Source of the DNA: Paenibacillus xylanexedens
Lineage (GTDB): Bacteria; Bacillota; Bacilli; Paenibacillales; Paenibacillaceae
Length of the DNA stretch: 64,000 nt
Direction of reading: 5' to 3'
NCBI RefSeq assembly: GCF_007680605.1
Contig: NZ_VEIO01000012.1
Coordinates: 1 to 64,000, forward strand
Position numbers and translations under genes: made by a program. Numbering within the stretch: the stretch's first letter is position 1; every line of letters begins with the position of its first letter. Below the pieces are notes generated by a model, which was given only the letters and a program-made list of their open reading frames with translations, searched no databases and had not been told where the DNA came from. This document shows positions 17,662 through 26,203 of this stretch, in pieces.

Positions 17662-17700
17662 AAATCCCTCCGCCGATTGGTGGAGGGATTTCTTGTTTTA
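17662..17700 (+). terminator. Terminator after prfC
   Basis: Perfect 10-bp arms AAATCCCTCC / GGAGGGATTT followed by CTTGTTTT. Confidence 0.88.
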
Positions 17701-17752
17701 CCCTTACCTATAGGCAGCATTTATCCTGCCGGGTTAGGGGAGCTTTTTTTTT
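17701..17752 (+). terminator. Second hairpin with long T-run after prfC
   Basis: Outer arms CCCTTACC / GGTTAGGG (one mismatch) and inner GGCAG/CTGCC, then GAGC and nine T. It directly follows the first terminator. It may be a back-up terminator or the end of a small RNA. Confidence 0.6.
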
Positions 17753-17802
17753 GCAGACAGAACAAACGGTTTGATGGTTCCCTTCACCCGTCAGTGCTTC
17801 GA

Positions 17803-18036
17803 TTATCGAAGCGGTTGAACGGGAATGGTGTGCAGATGCTCCTGCGCGATCTGAATCAGTTCCTCCTGCTTGGCAGGCTCTGTGTTCTTCCAGATCATTT
17901 CGAAAATGGCGCCAAGTCCAGGCAACGCTGCTTCGGGTCCGTCTACTGAACCTTCGATCATCTCCCGGAGCTGGTCATCACTTTTGTCATGAACCTTATG
18001 AACAATCGCTTCACGCAGGCTTAATGTAATGGGCAT
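17803..18036 (-). CDS. sspI: Small acid-soluble spore protein SspI
   Basis: 77 aa. The core LPGLGAIFEMIWKN closely matches the SspI signature (LPGLGVLFEVIW), and the start SLREAIVHKV matches its N-terminus. SspI is a minor, spore-specific protein made in the forespore; it is not of the DNA-binding alpha/beta type. GAGGAGG precedes the ATG. The neighbouring rRNA methyltransferase gene is also next to sspI in Bacillus, which supports the call. An 8-bp palindrome (17796-17812) covers the stop codon. Confidence 0.9.
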   Translation of the reverse strand: MPITLSLREAIVHKVHDKSDDQLREMIEGSVDGPEAALPGLGAIFEMIWKNTEPAKQEELIQIAQEHLHTIPVQPLR

Positions 18037-18204
18037 CGCAATTTCCTCCTCGGTTTATTCGGCTGCTGTATTACTGTTCCCTGTGGAGGGTGAGCGCATT
18101 CAAGTTTTTCCGTCTTTGTGGTATACTACGAAGGATTATTTACGTTGGCATCGTACCAGAACGGGTACGTCTTGCCGTAATGCAGCGGGAGGTTAAATAC
18201 CCTG

Positions 18205-18867
18205 ATGGCGAAGAAACAATATGCTGTAATCGGTATGGGGCGATTCGGATCAAGTATAGCGAATGCACTGAGCGGCATGGGATTTGACGTGCTGGCGATT
18301 GATGCGAACGAGCAGCGGACGCAGGAAATGTCCAATGTGGTAACCCATGCGGTATCGGCAGACTCAACGGATGAAGAAGCGCTACGAGCGCTGGGGATAC
18401 GTAATTTTGACGTTGTCGTTGTAGCGATTGGCGAAGATATACAGGCGAGTATTTTGACTACTTTGATATTGAAGGATATGGGTGTGCCCGTACTGATTGT
18501 AAAAGCTCAGAATGAATTACATGGCAAGGTGCTGCAGAAGATTGGTGCGGACAAAGTGATTTACCCGGAACGGGATATGGGTCTGCGTGTAGCGCATCAC
18601 TTAACGTCCCCTAACATTCTGGACTATATTGAATTATCCGAGGATTACAGCATTTTGGAGATGAAGGCGTCTGAGCAGATGATTGGCAAAAACCTGCTGG
18701 AGCTGAACATTCGGGCACGATTTGGCTGTAACGTCATGGCGATTAAAAGCGGGGGTTCGATGAACATTTCTCCTTATGCCGAGGATCGGATCGCAGATGG
18801 AGATGTGCTGGTTATTGTCGGGCACAAGGATCATCTGACCAAGCTGGAGCTGGCCTATCCGAAGTGA
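18205..18867 (+). CDS. KtrA/TrkA-type potassium uptake regulatory subunit
   Basis: 220 aa, the length of KtrA/KtrC. RCK_N domain with NAD/ATP-binding motif GMGRFG (residues 10-15) and acidic residue in AIDANEQR; RCK_C domain in the last 80 residues (LELNIRARFGCNVMAIK), which binds c-di-AMP in relatives. It gates a KtrB-type membrane channel. No ktrB is adjacent, as for KtrC of B. subtilis, whose partner KtrD is encoded elsewhere. GGGAGG lies 12 bases before the ATG. Confidence 0.92.
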   Translation: MAKKQYAVIGMGRFGSSIANALSGMGFDVLAIDANEQRTQEMSNVVTHAVSADSTDEEALRALGIRNFDVVVVAIGEDIQASILTTLILKDMGVPVLIVKAQNELHGKVLQKIGADKVIYPERDMGLRVAHHLTSPNILDYIELSEDYSILEMKASEQMIGKNLLELNIRARFGCNVMAIKSGGSMNISPYAEDRIADGDVLVIVGHKDHLTKLELAYPK

Positions 18868-18909
18868 TTAAGGAATAATAGTGAGCCTGAAAATGGGAAG
18901 GATGGAACG

Positions 18910-19698
18910 ATGGATATTGTATCACCGCAAAATACACGTGTAAAAGAGTGGGCTCAGTTGCTGGAGAAAAAGCATCGAACCCGTCAACATAAATATATAA
19001 TTGAGGGCATTCATCTCGTACAGGAAGCATTACGCGCCGGAGCTGATCTGGAGTGTATCGTGTACGACGGTGAGCAGGGAGTGCCTGTAGAGCTGGCTGG
19101 ACTGGAGAATCCATTGAAGCGAGTCGAGTGGGTCAGTGTGTCTCCTGCCGTGATCGCCAAATGTACGGATACGATGACCCCTCAGCCGGTATTTGCCATT
19201 GTACGAAAAAGCAAAGAGCCACTGCAAAGTCTGATTGCAGAGCCGCAAGGGCTGGTGGTTGTGCTGGACAATGTGCAAGATCCCGGAAATGTGGGCACGA
19301 TCATTCGCAGTGCGGATGCTGCCGGAGCGGCAGGTGTCGTTCTTGGCGCTGGTTGTGCGGATGTGTATAATCCCAAGACGATTCGATCAACGATGGGCTC
19401 TTTGTTCCATTTGCCCATTGTGGAGGGAGAACTACAGTCGTTGCTTCCTGAAGCAAAAGCGGCGGGTGTGAGGCTGGTTAGCACCTCTTTGCAGGCAGAG
19501 CATTCGTGCTACAGTTATGATTTTACTCAGCCGGTGTGGCTTGTCATTGGCAATGAGGGCAAGGGCATCTCAGACACCACGGCACAGCTTGTAGATGACG
19601 CAATTACGATTCCGATGCAGGGACAAGCCGAGTCGCTTAATGCCGCGATGGCGGCAACGATTCTGTTGTTTGAAGCGATGCGGCAAAGGATGGGTTGA
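18910..19698 (+). CDS. TrmH/SpoU-family RNA 2'-O-methyltransferase (YsgA-like)
   Basis: 262 aa. N-terminal L30e-like substrate-binding part (residues 1-95, IEGIHLVQEAL) and a SPOUT knot domain with the three SpoU motifs: LDNVQDPGNVGTIIRSADAAG, LVIGNEGKGI, and IPMQGQAESLNAAMAATILLFE. It methylates ribose in rRNA or tRNA using SAM; the target base is not evident. The Bacillus homologue lies between sspI and pheST; pheST is not in this window, so synteny breaks here. Confidence 0.92.
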   Translation: MDIVSPQNTRVKEWAQLLEKKHRTRQHKYIIEGIHLVQEALRAGADLECIVYDGEQGVPVELAGLENPLKRVEWVSVSPAVIAKCTDTMTPQPVFAIVRKSKEPLQSLIAEPQGLVVVLDNVQDPGNVGTIIRSADAAGAAGVVLGAGCADVYNPKTIRSTMGSLFHLPIVEGELQSLLPEAKAAGVRLVSTSLQAEHSCYSYDFTQPVWLVIGNEGKGISDTTAQLVDDAITIPMQGQAESLNAAMAATILLFEAMRQRMG

Positions 19699-19809
19699 AA
19701 TAATACCTATCCTTATTATTCCTCCCCCATTACCTCTACCAATTGAATGGAGACTGGAAAAGGGTTTTCCCTGAGCAAATTCCAGTCTTTTTGGTGATGA
19801 TGTGAAACA

Positions 19810-19983
19810 TTGAATGACCTATTCCACCTATATGAACAAATGAAGACGTAAAAAACGGCATTAGAAGACACGGACGGAAGCTATCACATGGATCGGTTAT
19901 CTAAGGAACAGCGGGCTGAGCTAGATCAATTAACAGAACGTATGAGTGTGTATTTGGATGAGATCGGGCTGGATGTGCGCTGA
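19810..19983 (+). pseudogene. Small gene disrupted by an in-frame TAA
   Basis: One frame from TTG 19810 to TGA 19981 encodes 57 codons, interrupted only by TAA at 19849. The parts read LNDLFHLYEQMKT and, after KTALEDTDGSYHM, DRLSKEQRAELDQLTERMSVYLDEIGLDVR. The second part is acidic and helical and looks protein-like. An ATG at 19888 could still start a 31-aa peptide, without a clear ribosome site. I do not recognise the family. It lies between the rRNA methyltransferase and an SLH gene. Confidence 0.4.
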
Positions 19984-20100
19984 ACAGACTGTTCAATTCG
20001 TTCATGAGGGAATGAAGTGAAGTTTGCATAGGTAGAGCCTGGCTAAACTAGTTGAAATGAAAATATTGTAAGTACAAGAATGCTGTGATAATCTGTTGCA

Positions 20101-20122
20101 GTGGGATTGAAAAAAATCCCAC
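20101..20122 (+). promoter_or_regulatory. Perfect hairpin in the leader of the SLH gene
   Basis: GTGGGATT - GAAAAA - AATCCCAC, 8-bp perfect arms. It overlaps a possible GTG start but lies 38 bp before the better-supported TTG start. It may be an attenuator or an mRNA stabilising hairpin. Confidence 0.5.
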
Positions 20123-20160
20123 TAAAAATTTTGCGACTTTGTTGCGAAGGGAAGATTTAT

Positions 20161-22617
20161 TTGAGAAAATGGAGCAGTTTGTTAGTAGCAGGCCTCATAT
20201 TTAGTAATTCCTTAGGCATGGGAGTTCATGCCGAGCCAGGGCTAAAAGAGCAGGACAATAATCATTCAGGTGCAGTAAAAACGGTTCTGCAAGATATCGA
20301 AAATCATTGGGCTAAAGAATCGATAACTCGATGGATGGATCGAGGTGTGATTCAAGGAAAAGAAAATCATGTATTTGCTCCAAATCAACAAATTTCACGG
20401 GCAGAGTGGGTATCGATGATTAACCGGATTTTTCAATATCAGAAGAACAGTGAGACCAGCTTTTCGGATGTATCGTTATCAAAGTGGTATTATGAAGATA
20501 TTGTAGCGGCTAATGCTAATGGTTACATCACGGGGTATGAAGATGGAACTTTTAAACCTGATGGGATCGTCACTAGGGCAGAGGCAGCTGTTACTCTTTC
20601 GCGTATTTTTAATTGGAAAGGTTCACCTACTACTACGTTTCATGATGATATGGATATTAAACAGTGGAGTAAAGAAGCAGTATCGGCAGCGGCTCAAAGA
20701 AAGATTATACTAGGTTATGAAAATGGAACCTTCCTCCCTGAGAAGGCAGTAACAAGAGCTGAAGCGATCTCTATCTTGAGTCGTGCTTTTGAAGGTTATG
20801 GAACATGGTATGAACAAGCTGGAGAATATGGTCAATCGGACCCAAAGCACAAAAGTGTTGAGAAAAATGTAATCATTAATGGTCCAGGTATTACACTAAA
20901 CAATATGACTATTGATGGTGATCTGATAATAGGGAAAAATGTAGGTCGTGGTGATGTCTATTTAAAGAATGTAGAAGTAAAAGGGAACACATATGTATAC
21001 GGCGGGGGGGAGCACAGCATCCACGTTGAGAACAGCAAATTAATCAAAGTTATTGTACATAAACTGGGTGGCAGCGTAAGGTTAGCCGTTAGTGGAAAGA
21101 CAATGATTCAAGATATCAATGTTCAAAGTGCTGCAACTATCGAACCATCGCAAGGCGTAGTTATTAAAAATACCACCATTTCAGATAAACTTGAAGCAAA
21201 TCAAAATGTTTTATTGAAGGGAGACTTTGAGAAGGTTACAGTCCATGCCTCAAACATATTTATTCAAATTTCAGAGGGGACAATTAAAGATTTTGAATTC
21301 ACTCAATCTTCAAAAGGGACCTCAGTAAATCAGGATCAGGATAGTAAAATTTTGTCCGCTGTCCTGAATACTGCGATTAAGATTCAAGGTAAAGGGAAGA
21401 TCCTCGAGGCTACAATTAATTCCTCAGGTGTGAGTCTGGATCAAGCACCGAATCAAGTAAAATTGGGAAAAGATATTACCAAAGATACAACACTGCAAGT
21501 TGGTGGTTTGAATCGAAGTGTTAGTTCGATGGGAATTTCAACAGTGTTGCCACCGGCTATCAATACAGGTAGTCCGACTGTAGATACGTCTAGTAGTGGT
21601 GGTGGACAATCATCCTCAACAACGCCCCCGGTTGATACGGTGACACCATCTCCTGTGGAAATTGTAGGTGAGGAATATGGTGCGAAGGACGATGGGGATA
21701 TGTTTTGGCCAGGAATAGAATCGACCACAGTCACAGCAGGAGAATCAATTCATGTATATAGCCCTAGGTCCGGAAATGTTTATATATCTACACTGGAAGT
21801 TACGAGTCAAGATCCTATGGAATTACAAGATGCAGTCCGTACAGGTCAAGCTATGAAGTTTCCGATTAAAGCGAATATTAGAACATCAATCCCAATCTCT
21901 TTGGTGAAAGGGTATGATCAATTTGGGGTATTGGTTATTGATGAAAAAGGAAATTCAACGTTTAGAACCTATCTTCGTGCCTTGGATGGATCTGGAGAAA
22001 AATTAGTTAGAAAAGATGCTTTAATTGGACTAATATGGAAAGAGAACTTTGAACTATATGAGGTTCACTTCAACCGTTTTATTAAAGCTAATGGTGTGGA
22101 GAACTTGAAAGATTATATACGTGTTTCAAAAGGCTCCAATGACGAAGACTTTACTCCACTCGCTGAGGGCGATCAGGTTGAGATCAGAGATAATGCACTT
22201 GTGATTAAAACGAAAATTCCAATGCGCGGCAAGAATCTACGTATTTTTGAAGGTGCTGTTACTACAACGGATAATGATTATACCAATGAAACTATAACCT
22301 GGGACAACATCAGATCTCTTACACGTGCTACATTTGCGGATAAACCTAATGAAGAATTTATTACACTACCCGTTGGCAGTGTCATTAAATTCAATGTGAA
22401 TTATGGTGGAGAGGATGCTTATTTCGTTAAAGAAAACTTAGCAAACGTTGAGGATTTTGAAGAATCGGTTGCTGCTGGAACAGGATTAAAATTGAGCATT
22501 CCTGAAGATGGCGCTGATCAGACGTATGAGTTTGATACAGCAGATTTTCTACCGGGAGACTATGTAATACGTGTGATGGATGCTTACATCCTATCTGTTC
22601 ATTTAACCGCTAAATAA
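20161..22617 (+). CDS. SLH-domain surface protein with beta-helix-like middle region
   Basis: 818 aa from TTG 20161, chosen because a signal peptide (KWSSLLVAGLIFSNSLGMGVHA) begins here after GAAGGGAAG; the frame is open to GTG 20101. Three SLH repeats (about residues 40-220: DIENHWAKESITRWMDRG, WYYEDIVAANANGYITGYED, WSKEAVSAAAQRKIILGYEN) anchor it to pyruvylated wall polymer. A repetitive region rich in beta-strand patterns (NNMTIDGDLIIGKNVGRGDV and similar) follows, then a Ser/Thr/Pro linker and an unrecognised C-terminal region of about 300 residues. The gene is visibly more AT-rich than its neighbours, suggesting transfer or a fast-evolving surface gene. Confidence 0.88.
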   Translation: MRKWSSLLVAGLIFSNSLGMGVHAEPGLKEQDNNHSGAVKTVLQDIENHWAKESITRWMDRGVIQGKENHVFAPNQQISRAEWVSMINRIFQYQKNSETSFSDVSLSKWYYEDIVAANANGYITGYEDGTFKPDGIVTRAEAAVTLSRIFNWKGSPTTTFHDDMDIKQWSKEAVSAAAQRKIILGYENGTFLPEKAVTRAEAISILSRAFEGYGTWYEQAGEYGQSDPKHKSVEKNVIINGPGITLNNMTIDGDLIIGKNVGRGDVYLKNVEVKGNTYVYGGGEHSIHVENSKLIKVIVHKLGGSVRLAVSGKTMIQDINVQSAATIEPSQGVVIKNTTISDKLEANQNVLLKGDFEKVTVHASNIFIQISEGTIKDFEFTQSSKGTSVNQDQDSKILSAVLNTAIKIQGKGKILEATINSSGVSLDQAPNQVKLGKDITKDTTLQVGGLNRSVSSMGISTVLPPAINTGSPTVDTSSSGGGQSSSTTPPVDTVTPSPVEIVGEEYGAKDDGDMFWPGIESTTVTAGESIHVYSPRSGNVYISTLEVTSQDPMELQDAVRTGQAMKFPIKANIRTSIPISLVKGYDQFGVLVIDEKGNSTFRTYLRALDGSGEKLVRKDALIGLIWKENFELYEVHFNRFIKANGVENLKDYIRVSKGSNDEDFTPLAEGDQVEIRDNALVIKTKIPMRGKNLRIFEGAVTTTDNDYTNETITWDNIRSLTRATFADKPNEEFITLPVGSVIKFNVNYGGEDAYFVKENLANVEDFEESVAAGTGLKLSIPEDGADQTYEFDTADFLPGDYVIRVMDAYILSVHLTAK

Positions 22618-22626
22618 TGGAAGTTT

Positions 22627-22657
22627 AAAGGTGGAGATTAATTTCTTCACCTTTTTG
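22627..22657 (+). terminator. Terminator after the SLH gene
   Basis: AAAGGTG / CACCTTT arms with a T-run directly after the stop codon. Confidence 0.8.
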
Positions 22658-22669
22658 TTATATTCCCAT

Positions 22670-23551
22670 CTAACGTCGACTTCTCATCCTCAACCGATAT
22701 TGGTGCGGTGTGGTGCCGGTGGCTTTACGAAATACTTTGCAAAAATAAGAGGGGCTAGACATGCCGACACGGTGGCCGATCTCTGGAACGGATAAAGATG
22801 TACGACCGAGCAGTACGCAGGCTTGACGAATACGGGTGGCCTGAGCATATGCAATAATGCTGGTGCCGGTCGCCTTTTTAAACACATGGGACAGGTGATA
22901 GGCAGAGAGATGCAACTCACTCGCAATGTGTTCTAAACGAAAAGATTCCGCGTAGTGTTGCTCAATCCATTGCATGGTTGCTTGGGCGTGGGGATCGATG
23001 ATTTCTAAATGACCTGTTGGTTGGTTTGACAAATACTGATCCGGGAGACGGGCTGTTGTGTTCCAGATGTGACGTAGTTGCGTCAGTACATCCAGTACAA
23101 AAAGACAAGCATCTTCAGCAAGCTCATGAGGTAATAACTCAGGGTATTGTTCGCCGAAATGTTCCATTCGCTGAATGAGTAGTGAATTGGATAAGAGAAA
23201 GATCGGTTGAATAGAATGCTGCTCGTTGAGAAGGTGCTCGGTAAAATGATGCGTGGTTATAAAGTGTGGCCAATATGCGTGTAGTAACTCTAACTCCACC
23301 ATAAGCACCGTGCGTACAAATGGGTGTGCTTCAGATACCTGAATTTGCACATGGTGCATCTGAAAGGGGCGGAAAATCATAAGTGTACCCGGTTCAAGTG
23401 GAAATACCTTTCCCTCGGTAATCAACTGCCCGTAACCGTCATGAATATAAGTTAATTCCAGTTGTGAATGAGCATGAAAAACCTCACGAAAGGTTGCACG
23501 GGATGTACGGCGACATACCAGGCTGAATTGTCTATCACTTATATGTGGCAT
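22670..23551 (-). CDS. AraC-family regulator with N-terminal cupin domain
   Basis: 293 aa. Residues about 20-110 are a cupin-type sensor (FHAHSQLELTYIHDGYGQLI, PGTLMIFRPFQMHHVQ). The C-terminal 100 residues carry two helix-turn-helix motifs (LEHIASELHLSAYHLSHVFKKATG; VPEIGHRVGMSSPSYFCKVFRKATG). It probably controls the divergent oxidoreductase gene, whose start is 118 bp away, in response to a sugar or related compound. Confidence 0.9.
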   Translation of the reverse strand: MPHISDRQFSLVCRRTSRATFREVFHAHSQLELTYIHDGYGQLITEGKVFPLEPGTLMIFRPFQMHHVQIQVSEAHPFVRTVLMVELELLHAYWPHFITTHHFTEHLLNEQHSIQPIFLLSNSLLIQRMEHFGEQYPELLPHELAEDACLFVLDVLTQLRHIWNTTARLPDQYLSNQPTGHLEIIDPHAQATMQWIEQHYAESFRLEHIASELHLSAYHLSHVFKKATGTSIIAYAQATRIRQACVLLGRTSLSVPEIGHRVGMSSPSYFCKVFRKATGTTPHQYRLRMRSRR

Positions 23552-23668
23552 AGAAATCAGATGACCTCCCTTACCATCGCAAGATAGTTATATTTTATCA
23601 CAGAATACATGCATAAAAGCGCTCTATTCTGAGGTATTGTGAAGAAACTAAGGGAGGGGGATAAAGTG

Positions 23669-24829
23669 ATGATTAATGTAGCTATTATTGGTGCGGGTGC
23701 GATTAGTAGTGCGCATATCTCTGCGTATATGAAGTTTCCAGAGCGGTGCCGGATTGTGGCAGTAGTCGATGTGTATATGGAAAAAGCGCAAAAACGAATC
23801 GAAGAATACGGACTACACAATGCTGTGGCAGTAGCGGATTATCATGAACTACTTCAAAACGATATTGATCTTGTATCGATCTGTACACCTCCATATACTC
23901 ATGCTTCTATCGCGTGTGATTTCATGAAGGCAGGCAAGCATGTATTAGCTGAAAAACCGATGGCTTCTTCATTGGAGGAAGCGGACCAGATGCTGAAAGC
24001 AGCGCAGGATAGAGGCACACTGCTGTCGGTTATTGCCCAGAATCGATTTACCACTCCCATGATGAAGCTTAAAAGTGTACTGGATAGCCCGCATATGGGG
24101 CAAATTCTCCATGTTCAAGTGGACTCCTACTGGTGGCGGGGACATTCCTATTATGATCTGTGGTGGCGCGGGACCTGGGAAAAAGAAGGCGGCGGCTGTA
24201 CGCTTAACCATGCGGTACATCATATAGATGCCATGCTCTGGATGATGGGGGCGCCCATCGAAGTGCAGGCTATGATGGCCAATACGGCGCATGATAATGC
24301 CGAGGTGGAGGACATATCTATGGCGATGCTACGCTTCAGCCAAGGAGCAGTGGGCATGATTACAAGTTCCGTGGTACATCACGGAGAGGAGCAACAGTTG
24401 ATTTTTCAAGGAAAAGAAGCCCGCGTGTCTGTTCCCTGGAAAGTAGTCGCATCCACTTCGCAAAGTAATGGATTCCCCGAACCTAATCCGGATCTCGAAC
24501 GGCAGCTTCAACAGCAGTATGATGCATTGCCGGAAGTTATTCATTCAGGTCACGCCGGACAGGTTGAGAATGTGCTGGATGCTATAGAGAAGGGCACATC
24601 GTTAGTTGTTGATGGAGAGAGCGGACGGGATACGCTGGAGCTAATTGTTGGGATCTATAAGTCTGCGAGTACGGGGGAGAAGGTGGTTTTTCCTATACCG
24701 TCGGATGATACATTTTATTCCAGAGAGAGTATGATGAGGCATGTGGTTCACTTTTATGAGAAAAAGTCGTCTATTGAAAATTTTGAGGATATAGGTATTA
24801 CGCTTGGACGCAGATTGGATGAAGAGTAA
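23669..24829 (+). CDS. Gfo/Idh/MocA family oxidoreductase
   Basis: 386 aa from ATG 23669, with GGGAGGGGG eight bases upstream. N-terminal Rossmann fold (VAIIGAGAISSAHISAYMKF) with VVDVYMEKAQ; the family signature EKPMASS; and a C-terminal GFO_IDH_MocA domain with the catalytic-region segment GGCTLNHAVHHIDAMLWMMG. NAD(P)-dependent dehydrogenase probably acting on a sugar, inositol or amino sugar; the substrate is not determined. Divergent from the AraC gene, which probably regulates it. Confidence 0.9.
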   Translation: MINVAIIGAGAISSAHISAYMKFPERCRIVAVVDVYMEKAQKRIEEYGLHNAVAVADYHELLQNDIDLVSICTPPYTHASIACDFMKAGKHVLAEKPMASSLEEADQMLKAAQDRGTLLSVIAQNRFTTPMMKLKSVLDSPHMGQILHVQVDSYWWRGHSYYDLWWRGTWEKEGGGCTLNHAVHHIDAMLWMMGAPIEVQAMMANTAHDNAEVEDISMAMLRFSQGAVGMITSSVVHHGEEQQLIFQGKEARVSVPWKVVASTSQSNGFPEPNPDLERQLQQQYDALPEVIHSGHAGQVENVLDAIEKGTSLVVDGESGRDTLELIVGIYKSASTGEKVVFPIPSDDTFYSRESMMRHVVHFYEKKSSIENFEDIGITLGRRLDEE

Positions 24830-24847
24830 TCGTCTTATGTAAATCAA

Positions 24848-24885
24848 ATCCCCTTTCGAGTAACCGAAAGGGGATCTTTTTCTTA
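24848..24885 (+). terminator. Terminator after the oxidoreductase gene
   Basis: ATCCCCTTTCG / CGAAAGGGGAT perfect 11-bp arms followed by CTTTTTCTT. Confidence 0.9.
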
Positions 24886-24907
24886 AAGATGTTACTTTAG
24901 AAATAAG

Positions 24908-25422
24908 CTAAAAGGCATCCCTTAATGATGATTTTACGATGATATCGTAGACTACCTGTGTTTTATCATCAACTAGAAATGCGATCATACTTACATCTTC
25001 CATATTTGATATACGATCATAGATTGAAATATCCTGAAAAGTACCATCTTCCATCTTTTTATAGTGATAATCGATGATCCCATTTCCTCTTATTCCAGAT
25101 GATCCATATCGGCTTATGACATCGGTTATGGTGCTTTCACCCAATACGATTCCTTTTTTTGTAAGTCGTAAGACATCTGGTTGAATGGAATCTTCTTTAT
25201 ATAAGTATGTTTTCCAGCCATCTAATTCTCCGTTTTGGTCAAAGTGAGCATTGAATAACGGATACATATCGTCATCAAAAATACTCTTCCCTGAGATTTA
25301 CCAAATTGTGCATCGATGGATGTTTTCGAGTCTCCAAATTTGAGTTCTGAATTATTGCCCTGAATGACCAAATTAAAATCCTCATCCGTCACAGGTGTAC
25401 TGCTCTTGAATTACAGATTCAG
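24908..25422 (-). pseudogene. Decayed lipoprotein-like gene with frameshift
   Basis: The downstream 119 codons (from 25267) read as YPLFNAHFDQNGELDGWKTY... and lack a proper start or ribosome site. Upstream, a different frame reads TPVTDEDFNLVIQGNNSE, KFGDSKTSIDAQFGKSQGRV, which looks like the N-terminal half of the same domain. The frames join at an A5 run (25278-25282; T5 on the coding strand); six bases would restore one frame. A third frame further up reads TESVIQEQ, and no signal peptide remains. Family unknown to me; the layout recalls small lipoproteins of Bacillales. Confidence 0.6.
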
Positions 25423-25457
25423 TCTGCCTTTATATTGGTGAGTTGGTGCAATGAAAT

Positions 25458-25778
25458 TTACAGCCACTTCTCCGCCCATCGCTCGACAGCGCTTAACGCG
25501 CGCCCGAGTTCGCTTCCTTTGCGAGACAACATATATTCAGTCCGAACGGGACGTTCAGTAACGACATGCCGCACGACCAATCCTTCTTCTTCCAATTCCT
25601 TCATACGCTCATTCAATACACGTTTGCTCAGATCGGGAATATAAGCATGAATTTCACTGAAGCGTTTGGGTTCTTCCATCAACGCATGGATAATTAAAGC
25701 TACCCATTTTCGGCCAATGATCTGATAAGATTGTTCCACTTTTGAGCACATTTGCTTGGCATTCTCATCATCGTTCAT
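25458..25778 (-). CDS. HxlR-family transcriptional regulator
   Basis: 106 aa from ATG 25778, preceded by AAAGGAG. Winged helix of the HxlR type: CSKVEQSYQIIGRKWVALII, FSEIHAYIPDLSKRVLNERM, and the wing GLVVRHVVTERPVRTEY. These MarR-like dimers usually sense electrophiles or redox state and regulate an adjacent gene. The only same-strand neighbour is a decayed lipoprotein gene; zwf2 lies divergently 425 bp away. An inverted repeat in its promoter may be an autoregulatory operator. Confidence 0.9.
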   Translation of the reverse strand: MNDDENAKQMCSKVEQSYQIIGRKWVALIIHALMEEPKRFSEIHAYIPDLSKRVLNERMKELEEEGLVVRHVVTERPVRTEYMLSRKGSELGRALSAVERWAEKWL

Positions 25779-25812
25779 AACTGTACTCCTTTGGTTTAGT
25801 ATGCCTTGTAAT

Positions 25813-25826
25813 ATACTTAGTATACT
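25813..25826 (-). promoter_or_regulatory. Inverted repeat in the hxlR promoter
   Basis: TATAC-TTA-GTATA (25813-25825), overlapping AGTATACT, 35-48 bp upstream of the HxlR start. Typical size and position for an autoregulatory operator. Confidence 0.45.
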
Positions 25827-25922
25827 TATTGTAACCTTCTTGTCCACAAGGGATATGTATAAAATGTCACAATCCAATTGCTATTAAACTTACCACATAA
25901 AGCGTTAACATTCAACATAACC

Positions 25923-25946
25923 CCTGTAAACATTGGAGTTCACAGG
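25923..25946 (+). promoter_or_regulatory. Inverted repeat upstream of the zwf2 promoter
   Basis: CCTGTAAAC / GTTCACAGG, nine-base arms with one mismatch and a 6-base centre, ending 13 bp before the -35 box. Candidate activator or repressor site. Confidence 0.4.
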
Positions 25947-25959
25947 TTCGACACGAATG

Positions 25960-25988
25960 TTGACGAATTGTGACGACAGGTGTAATAT
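25960..25988 (+). promoter_or_regulatory. Sigma-A promoter of zwf2
   Basis: TTGACG at 25960-25965, exactly 17 bp, TAATAT at 25983-25988. The leader to zwf2 would be about 210 bases. Confidence 0.7.
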
Positions 25989-26083
25989 GGGTAACGTTAA
26001 TTCTAAAGGTTACAATTTATAACCTGATCTAAGTTGATTAAGGTTGTGGAGAGAAGGAATGTTCCCATGGTTGGATTGAGGCA

Positions 26084-26137
26084 ACGGTAATAAACGGAGG
26101 CAAGGCGGGCGAGGTGCCCACTTATTCCGTCTTTTGT
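26084..26137 (+). promoter_or_regulatory. Terminator-like hairpin in the zwf2 leader
   Basis: ACGG(t)AATAA pairs with TTATTCCGT around an internal GGGC-GAGGT-GCCC hairpin, followed by CTTTTGT. It lies between promoter and start codon, so it could attenuate transcription. Confidence 0.4.
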
Positions 26138-26203
26138 CATGCTTGGATTTGACCATTTTGCAACATCATATACTATACTGCACAGATCATAGGAGGCACT
26201 CCA

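Noticed and set aside
18037..18150. Sigma-G promoter of sspI
   Set aside because: A GAATG element is present on the minus strand, but no -10 match lies at the right spacing, so no site was called.
20101..20160. GTG 20101 as start of the SLH protein
   Set aside because: It would place a perfect hairpin inside the first codons and a non-signal sequence before the obvious signal peptide that begins at TTG 20161.
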